Shown piece by piece: positions 4,907 through 7,805 of a stretch of DNA of 7,805 nt. The position numbers and the translations under genes were made by a program. Position 1 is the stretch's first letter. Each line of letters begins with the position of its first letter. The DNA is from JAHJSA01 sp038204345. Lineage in GTDB: Bacteria > Actinomycetota > Thermoleophilia > RBG-16-64-13. Under the pieces are notes generated by a model that worked only from the letters and a program-made list of their open reading frames with translations, made no database searches and was not told the DNA's origin. Location of the stretch: NCBI GenBank assembly GCA_038204345.1, contig JBBRDB010000123.1, positions 1 to 7,805 on the forward strand, in the 5' to 3' direction.

Positions 4907-5254
4907 CTAGCCAAAGAACGCGCAGTGATGGTCGTTCTCGACGACGTGAACGAGAGTCGCAAGATCGCGCATGGGCGGGGCGGGGTCATACAGATGCCAC
5001 TTCAGATCCGCCCGCATCCAGTACAGCACCCACTCACCGCGGGCACGCACGTACCTGAACCGGGCAACGCCGTGGCGCGTCCAGGGGCCCGGCCTCCGGT
5101 CCCACGGCGGACGCTCTTCGTAGATCGAGACTGCGTGGCCTTCAACATCATAGACGAAGCGGAGTTCATCGGCGTGCTGGGGTGGCGAGACTCGGCGGCA
5201 GAGCCCGCCCACCGTGCAGTCGATCCGTCTGAGCTCAATCTCGCTGAACGCCAC
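4907..5254 (-). CDS. DUF3024 family protein
   Basis: The 115-residue protein has the DUF3024 hallmarks: MAFSEIELRRI at the start, FVYDVEGHAVSIYEERPPWD (33-52), FRYVRARGEWVLYWMRADLKWHLYDP (66-91) and a CAFFG end. Function is unknown; the family is small, soluble and rich in Trp, Tyr and Arg. The start is GTG, with AGG about 6 bases upstream and a leader of only about 25 bases after the attC-like R' box at 5278, as expected for a gene cassette lacking its own promoter. Its first 13 codons are duplicated at 1925-1964. Confidence 0.88.
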   Translation of the reverse strand: MAFSEIELRRIDCTVGGLCRRVSPPQHADELRFVYDVEGHAVSIYEERPPWDRRPGPWTRHGVARFRYVRARGEWVLYWMRADLKWHLYDPAPPMRDLATLVHVVENDHHCAFFG

Positions 5255-5338
5255 GTAGCCTGCCTCGTTTGCGTGTCACCGAACGCCTTTGCCGCTCAGC
5301 CACCGGCACTGCCGGTCGTCTGCAGCAGCCTGTTAGGC
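5215..5338. repeat. 124-bp direct repeat, copy 2 (attC-like site plus DUF3024 start)
   Basis: Partner of 1925-2048. This copy is attached to the complete DUF3024 gene and so is likely the source, or closer to it. Confidence 0.93.
5278..5338 (-). other. attC-like recombination site (61 bp), copy 2
   Basis: On the minus strand it runs GCCTAAC ... GTTCGGT. The inner stem is a perfect ACCGGC-AGT-GCCGGT. Outside it, GCTGCAG pairs with CTGAGC leaving one unpaired G on the left arm, and a second unpaired G sits next to the inner stem. The 61-bp length, R boxes, asymmetric extrahelical bases and position 41 bases after the relE stop and just before the DUF3024 leader all fit an integron attC site. 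The R' box has C where the consensus has a purine. Confidence 0.72.
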
Positions 5339-5342
5339 GACG

Positions 5343-5357
5343 CTGCAGCGGCCTGTT
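5343..5357. repeat. Extra attC half-arm
   Basis: CTGCAGCGGCCTGTT repeats, with one mismatch, CTGCAGCAGCCTGTT at 5320-5334 inside the attC-like site, 23 bases away. It looks like the left arm of a second, partly deleted attC site fused to the intact one. Confidence 0.6.
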
Positions 5358-5378
5358 GTTTGGAATGCTCATGTCTCG

Positions 5379-5690
5379 TCACCTCGTCTCTAGTGGTACG
5401 TCCAGCTCGCGTTCGCTTCGCCAAACGCGGACGATCCGTACGCGATCGTCATCGAGACGACAGACGATACGGAAGGGCGGATGAACGATCTCGCGCAAAC
5501 GTGGATCCGCGAACTCCGGGACGACACGGCCCATCTCCGGGAACTCGCTAAGCCTATCGGCATGCGCAACCACCTCGCGAACCAGCCGCTCGCCAACCTC
5601 CGGGACATGCTGATCGGCGTACCAGACGCGGGCGTCCTCGAGATCCTCAACGGCAGTGAGTGCGTAGTCGATCCTGTGCTTCCGCGACAT
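5379..5690 (-). CDS. RelE/ParE-family toxin
   Basis: The 103-residue protein has the RelE/ParE pattern: helical ALTAVEDLEDARVWYADQ (10-27), RLSEFPEMGRVVPEF (46-60) and the beta-rich end LREIVHPPFRIVCRL ... VRIVRVWRSERELD. Family knowledge: RelE members cut mRNA on the ribosome, and ParE members poison DNA gyrase. The end VRVWRSERELD is shared and does not decide between them. It starts 2 bases after the stop of the Phd/YefM-type gene, a classic antitoxin-toxin pair. Length and motifs look intact. An attC-like site follows. Confidence 0.9.
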   Translation of the reverse strand: MSRKHRIDYALTAVEDLEDARVWYADQHVPEVGERLVREVVAHADRLSEFPEMGRVVPEFADPRLREIVHPPFRIVCRLDDDRVRIVRVWRSERELDVPLETR

Positions 5691-5692
5691 CT

Positions 5693-5968
5693 TTAGGTGA
5701 GGCCCAGCCGCTTCTTGACGTCAGCGACATCCATCGTCCGCCCGGCCTCCAGATCCATCAGACCCTTCACGACGCCGCGAAGGAAGGCGCGCTCTTCCGA
5801 CCCCATCTCGTACTCGTCCAGAGACTGGACCACGGCGACACCACGCCCGCGGCTGGTAATGAGCACGGGCCGGCGCGTGCGGTCGATCTGACGAACCACG
5901 CGACCGGGGTTGACCTTTAGGTCACTCAGAGGGACGACGTCTTCAGAGAATCTGGGCGATGCTGTCAT
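5693..5968 (-). CDS. Phd/YefM-family antitoxin
   Basis: The 91-residue protein carries the Phd/YefM fold signature: VVPLSDLKVNPGRVVRQIDRT (11-31), RPVLITSRGRGVAVVQSLDEY (33-53), then a helical toxin-binding tail ending DVKKRLGLT. Family knowledge: the N-terminal part binds its own promoter and the C-terminal part wraps the toxin. A GGAGG lies four bases before the ATG. Symmetric repeats just upstream are likely its operator. The pair appears complete and functional. Confidence 0.92.
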   Translation of the reverse strand: MTASPRFSEDVVPLSDLKVNPGRVVRQIDRTRRPVLITSRGRGVAVVQSLDEYEMGSEERAFLRGVVKGLMDLEAGRTMDVADVKKRLGLT

Positions 5969-5993
5969 GGATCCTCCAGTCGGACTTCGCTAC

Positions 5994-6033
5994 CAGTACT
6001 AATGATAGCACCGCTTACAGTACTAGTAAGCGG
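5994..6033 (-). promoter_or_regulatory. Operator/promoter of the phd-relE pair
   Basis: Two copies of CAGTACTA (plus strand, 5994-6001 and 6018-6025) lie 24 bases apart. A perfect inverted repeat, CCGCTTAC/GTAAGCGG (6011-6018 and 6026-6033), surrounds the second. Between them, on the minus strand, TATCAT (6002-6007) is a good -10; the -35 is poor. The layout fits cooperative binding by Phd/YefM dimers (inference). Confidence 0.6.
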
Positions 6034-6061
6034 CACCGGTTCAGGGGTCTATCCGGCGTTG

Positions 6062-6129
6062 GCCGAACGCTCCGGCTAAGCTGCGGCGCCCGGCATCGGA
6101 CACCAAGCCGCCGCCTACTGGCGTTAGTC
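6062..6129 (-). other. attC-like site (68 bp) after vapC
   Basis: On the minus strand it runs GACTAAC ... GTTCGGC, each box one mismatch from consensus. The R' box shares the unusual C seen in the two better sites. AACGC pairs with GCGTT and GGCGGCG with CGCCGC, with unequal unpaired stretches. It lies 66 bases after the vapC stop and before the phd leader, where a cassette boundary is expected. Confidence 0.5.
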
Positions 6130-6195
6130 CACGACGACTCGCCCTCCAGCACTAGCAGTACGTGACCTCGGCGACACCAGTTCTTAGCGCACCGT

Positions 6196-6570
6196 CTAGC
6201 GCTTCGCGCGGAACTCCACGCCCTCAAGCCCTTTGAAGTGCGCGTGTTGAGTCCACAGGGTCGCGCCTTTAGAGCGCGCCGTCGCGAGGATGATCGAGTC
6301 CGCCATCGCCAGACCCGTCTCTAAAGACAGCCGAGCCGCGTCGAACGCGAGACTGGACGACAACTCCACAATCCGCCCCTGGAGCATGACGCCGATGGCC
6401 TCAAGAGCGACGCCCTCCCCCTTGAGTTGGCACGTCCTCTTGAAGACCTCGAACAGGGTGAGTGTGGGTACGGCTAGAGACTCTGGCGATTCAATCACCG
6501 CTGAAAACTCCGGGGCGTTTGCGCCGTCACCGAAGTACTCCAGCCACGCCGAGGAATCGACTACGTTCAC
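6196..6570 (-). CDS. vapC: VapC-type PIN-domain toxin
   Basis: The 124-residue protein is a typical PIN ribonuclease by length and layout: VDSSAWLEYF (4-13, Asp5), TLTLFEVFKR (36-45, Glu41) and AMADSIILATA (88-98, Asp91). Family knowledge: PIN domains use three to four acidic residues to hold metal ions and cut RNA. The fourth, usually Asp in a WTxD motif, is replaced here: TLWTQHAHFKGL has His109 at that place. Activity may be reduced or altered. The GTG start overlaps the vapB stop by four bases (GTGA), so the genes are coupled. An attC-like site follows. Confidence 0.9.
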   Translation of the reverse strand: MNVVDSSAWLEYFGDGANAPEFSAVIESPESLAVPTLTLFEVFKRTCQLKGEGVALEAIGVMLQGRIVELSSSLAFDAARLSLETGLAMADSIILATARSKGATLWTQHAHFKGLEGVEFRAKR

Positions 6571-6776
6571 ACTCGGTCGCTCTCGTCGCGCTCGAGGCTG
6601 GTGTCCAATCCACGCAGAATGCCCCGAAGCTCGCGAGCCGGCCTCACAGGGAGGAACTCGATGCGGTCGCCAAACGCGATCGCCTGGATCTTCTGGCCGG
6701 GGACCAGCTTCATCTGCTCACGAATGGACTTGGGAATCACGACCTGGAACTTTGATGAGATGGTGACGGTTTCCAT
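6567..6776 (-). CDS. vapB: VapB-type AbrB/MazE-fold antitoxin
   Basis: The 69-residue protein has a swapped-hairpin AbrB fold signature: TISSKFQVVIPKSIREQMKL (5-24), then VPGQKIQAIAFGDRIEFLPV (25-44). The tail, RELRGILRGLDTSLERDES, is the kind of helix that inhibits VapC. An AAGGAGG ribosome binding site lies 6 bases before the ATG. Family knowledge: such antitoxins bind palindromes in their own promoter, and a 12-bp palindrome lies about 45 bases upstream. Confidence 0.92.
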   Translation of the reverse strand: METVTISSKFQVVIPKSIREQMKLVPGQKIQAIAFGDRIEFLPVRPARELRGILRGLDTSLERDESDRV

Positions 6777-6801
6777 GATGAACCTCCTTCGTCATACGAG
6801 A

Positions 6802-6833
6802 AGTCTATCGATACCGGAAACGTCTTGCAAGAC
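6802..6833 (-). promoter_or_regulatory. Promoter and palindromic operator of vapBC
   Basis: GTCTTGCAAGAC (6822-6833) is a perfect 12-bp palindrome. On the minus strand its TTGCAA can act as a -35, followed after 17 bases by TAGACT (6802-6807) as a -10. TATCGATA (6806-6813), also palindromic, overlaps the -10. Autoregulation by VapBC is inferred from position. Confidence 0.55.
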
Positions 6834-6845
6834 CAGGTACTGAAT

Positions 6846-7008
6846 AGGCGGAACACAAGCTCGCCGAAGTCCCTGTCGGCAGTCATCAGGACGCGCCCAT
6901 CGGCGTTGGCGAGATCGACCACGGCATCGTCGATGATCCCCGGCGAGAGTTCGGCGACGTAGACGACGTCGTGGCCGGTCGAGCGTGGGCGAGCAACGAC
7001 GGCCGCAT
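6846..7008 (-). pseudogene. DUF5615 gene fragment (repeat copy 2)
   Basis: The minus strand encodes AAVVARPRSTGHDVVYVAEL, SPGIIDDAVVDLANAD and RVLMTADRDFGELVFRLF, the middle part of a DUF5615 PIN-like protein. Similarity starts without the N-terminal strand (no RLTDEG) and stops after FRL, with no C-terminal half. No DUF433 partner is beside it. Compared with copy 1 the RDFGELVFR frame is intact. It is a dead duplicate or the remains of a second module. Confidence 0.85.
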
Positions 7009-7027
7009 TAGGTCGGCCATGGGCCGG

Positions 7028-7062
7028 GGGCCTGATGTTCAGCCGCACTGGCTGCGAGGCCC
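7028..7062. repeat. Imperfect hairpin between hepT and the DUF5615 fragment
   Basis: GGGCCT/AGGCCC outer arms (7028-7033 and 7057-7062) and CAGCC/GGCTG inner arms (7040-7044 and 7050-7054) can pair. No attC end boxes and no T-run flank it, so it is neither a clear recombination site nor a clear terminator. No gene is visible in 7009-7119. Confidence 0.35.
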
Positions 7063-7119
7063 TGTACCCCGCGCTCCACTCCAGAGGCTAGTCGGGACGC
7101 TGAGGGATTGGGTGACGCC

Positions 7120-7455
7120 CTACTCGTCGGGGCGCGCAGATCCCATGGCCGTGAGCAACTCAGGAACGTCGCGGGAGGCGGTTCTCCAGACCTCAATGAG
7201 ATCAACGTCGTCGTATTCATGGATGAGCTTGTCACGCATGCCCGCGATGTTCCGCCACGGAACCCCAGGGTGCAGGTCTCTGAACTCGGGCGAGAGACGT
7301 TTGGCGGCCTCGCCCATCACCAGCAGCTGGTGGAGAACGGCCGACTGAGTCTTCAGATCGCCCAGGAAGCGTTGCTCGTCCAACCCAGACACGAATTCAC
7401 CGATCAACCGACCGGCGTACACCACATCGAGCAGGGACGCTTCATCGCGCGACAT
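7120..7455 (-). CDS. hepT: HepT-type HEPN ribonuclease toxin (DUF86)
   Basis: The 111-residue protein has the HepT core SAVLHQLLVMGEAAKRLSPEF and the catalytic motif RDKLIHEY (74-81), a full RX4HXY with Arg74, His79 and Tyr81. Family knowledge: HepT is an RNA-cutting toxin, and the MntA partner silences it by adding AMP units to the motif tyrosine. The length is normal and no defect is visible, yet the mntA upstream is broken. The ATG at 7455 overlaps the old mntA stop by 14 bases, the usual arrangement. It might stay silent through weak expression or be neutralised by another MNT protein (inference). Confidence 0.92.
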   Translation of the reverse strand: MSRDEASLLDVVYAGRLIGEFVSGLDEQRFLGDLKTQSAVLHQLLVMGEAAKRLSPEFRDLHPGVPWRNIAGMRDKLIHEYDDVDLIEVWRTASRDVPELLTAMGSARPDE

Positions 7456-7762
7456 AGTAGGGCAGCGCGGACGAGAGGATGGCCTGCCGCCTGATCTGAT
7501 TGGGACTAGCCTCGACGGCGCGTCGACTCACAAGATCGACTGGGCGCCCCGCGATCGCGGACAACTCCTCGGTCATGCATGGTCGAGGAGACTCCAGTCC
7601 GCGTTGGGCTTGAAACTCACGAGGAAGTCGAGGTCGCTGTCAGGTCCCAGCTATCCTCTGGCCGCGGAACCGAATAATCTGCAACTCCGCGATCTTCCAC
7701 TTGTCGCAGAATGCGGCGAGGTCTTTCTCGCTCAGTTCGACCGCAACGGCGGTGGACCCCAC
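7442..7762 (-). pseudogene. mntA: mntA nucleotidyltransferase antitoxin, multiply broken
   Basis: Three pieces in shifting frames add up to an MntA. From a GTG at 7762: VELSEKDLAAFCDKWKIAEL. After an extra base near 7678: LFGSAARG-stop-LGPDSDLDFLV, SFKPNADWSLLDHA and a second stop. After another shift near 7576: MTEELSAIAGRPVDLVSRR, then IRRQAILSSALPYYVAR and the stop at 7442. The TAG at 7651-7653 sits inside the GSx10DxD motif, whose spacing is otherwise exact, so it replaced a sense codon. With one nonsense codon and two frameshifts no working antitoxin can be made. The start codon is uncertain because the expected ribosome binding site touches it. Bases 7763-7805 show no feature. Confidence 0.88.
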
Positions 7763-7805
7763 TCCTTGGACAGTCGGCGGCGGGGTGAAGGTTGAACCGG
7801 CAGGT

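Noticed and set aside
1925..5338. The pair of 124-bp repeats as ends of a composite transposon
   Set aside because: No transposase gene, no terminal inverted repeats and no target duplication; the repeat content is a cassette boundary.
4844..5551. Long plus-strand open frame of 235 codons
   Set aside because: It runs antisense to DUF3024 and relE and through an attC-like site; composition is that of a GC-rich shadow frame.
7028..7062. Palindrome after hepT as another attC site
   Set aside because: It lacks both end boxes; only a general hairpin is supported.

Overview
The window is GC-rich and densely coded. It looks like an anaerobic bacterium. A TusA/MvhD/HdrA redox operon and a regulator gene whose predicted transcript start falls on its ATG would fit a high-GC Actinomycetota lineage, but the assignment is an inference with low confidence.

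Region 1 (1-1700, minus strand) is a metabolic block. An ArsR-type regulator gene (1258-1659) has a near-consensus promoter and an overlapping inverted repeat. About 130 bases downstream lie tusA (876-1127), an mvhD-like gene (437-874) and the 5' end of an hdrA-like gene (1-440, running off the window). These three genes are packed with a 1-base gap and an ATGA overlap. Together they suggest cysteine-sulfur transfer coupled to flavin/iron-sulfur electron transfer, controlled by a cysteine-bearing repressor. The MvhD-like protein lacks the usual N-terminal CxxC pair.

Region 2 (about 1700-7805) is accessory DNA made almost entirely of small toxin-antitoxin-type modules. Reading the minus strand from right to left: a broken mntA with an intact hepT; a DUF5615 fragment; vapBC; phd/relE; a DUF3024 gene; DUF433 with a broken DUF5615; two plus-strand genes (a truncated DUF6941-like gene and an orphan hicB); an MNT/HEPN pair; a 41-codon ORF; a frameshifted HEPN-like gene with an Rx4H motif; and a copied 5' scrap of the DUF3024 gene.

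The structure tying Region 2 together is a set of imperfect palindromes of 61-83 bp lying just after minus-strand genes. They have the end boxes expected of integron attC recombination sites (GCCTAAC ... GTTCGGT and relatives). Two (1988-2048 and 5278-5338) are near-identical and fold like attC sites with extrahelical bases. Two others (6062-6129 and 4814-4896) are weaker. I interpret Region 2 as a decaying integron-like cassette array of toxin-antitoxin genes, with transcription toward the hdr block. No integrase gene is in the window; if the array is a true integron, intI should lie to the right of 7805.

Many modules are eroded: a nonsense codon plus two frameshifts in mntA, one-base losses in a DUF5615 and in the HEPN-like gene, and partial duplications. 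I found no tRNA, rRNA, CRISPR array or insertion sequence.
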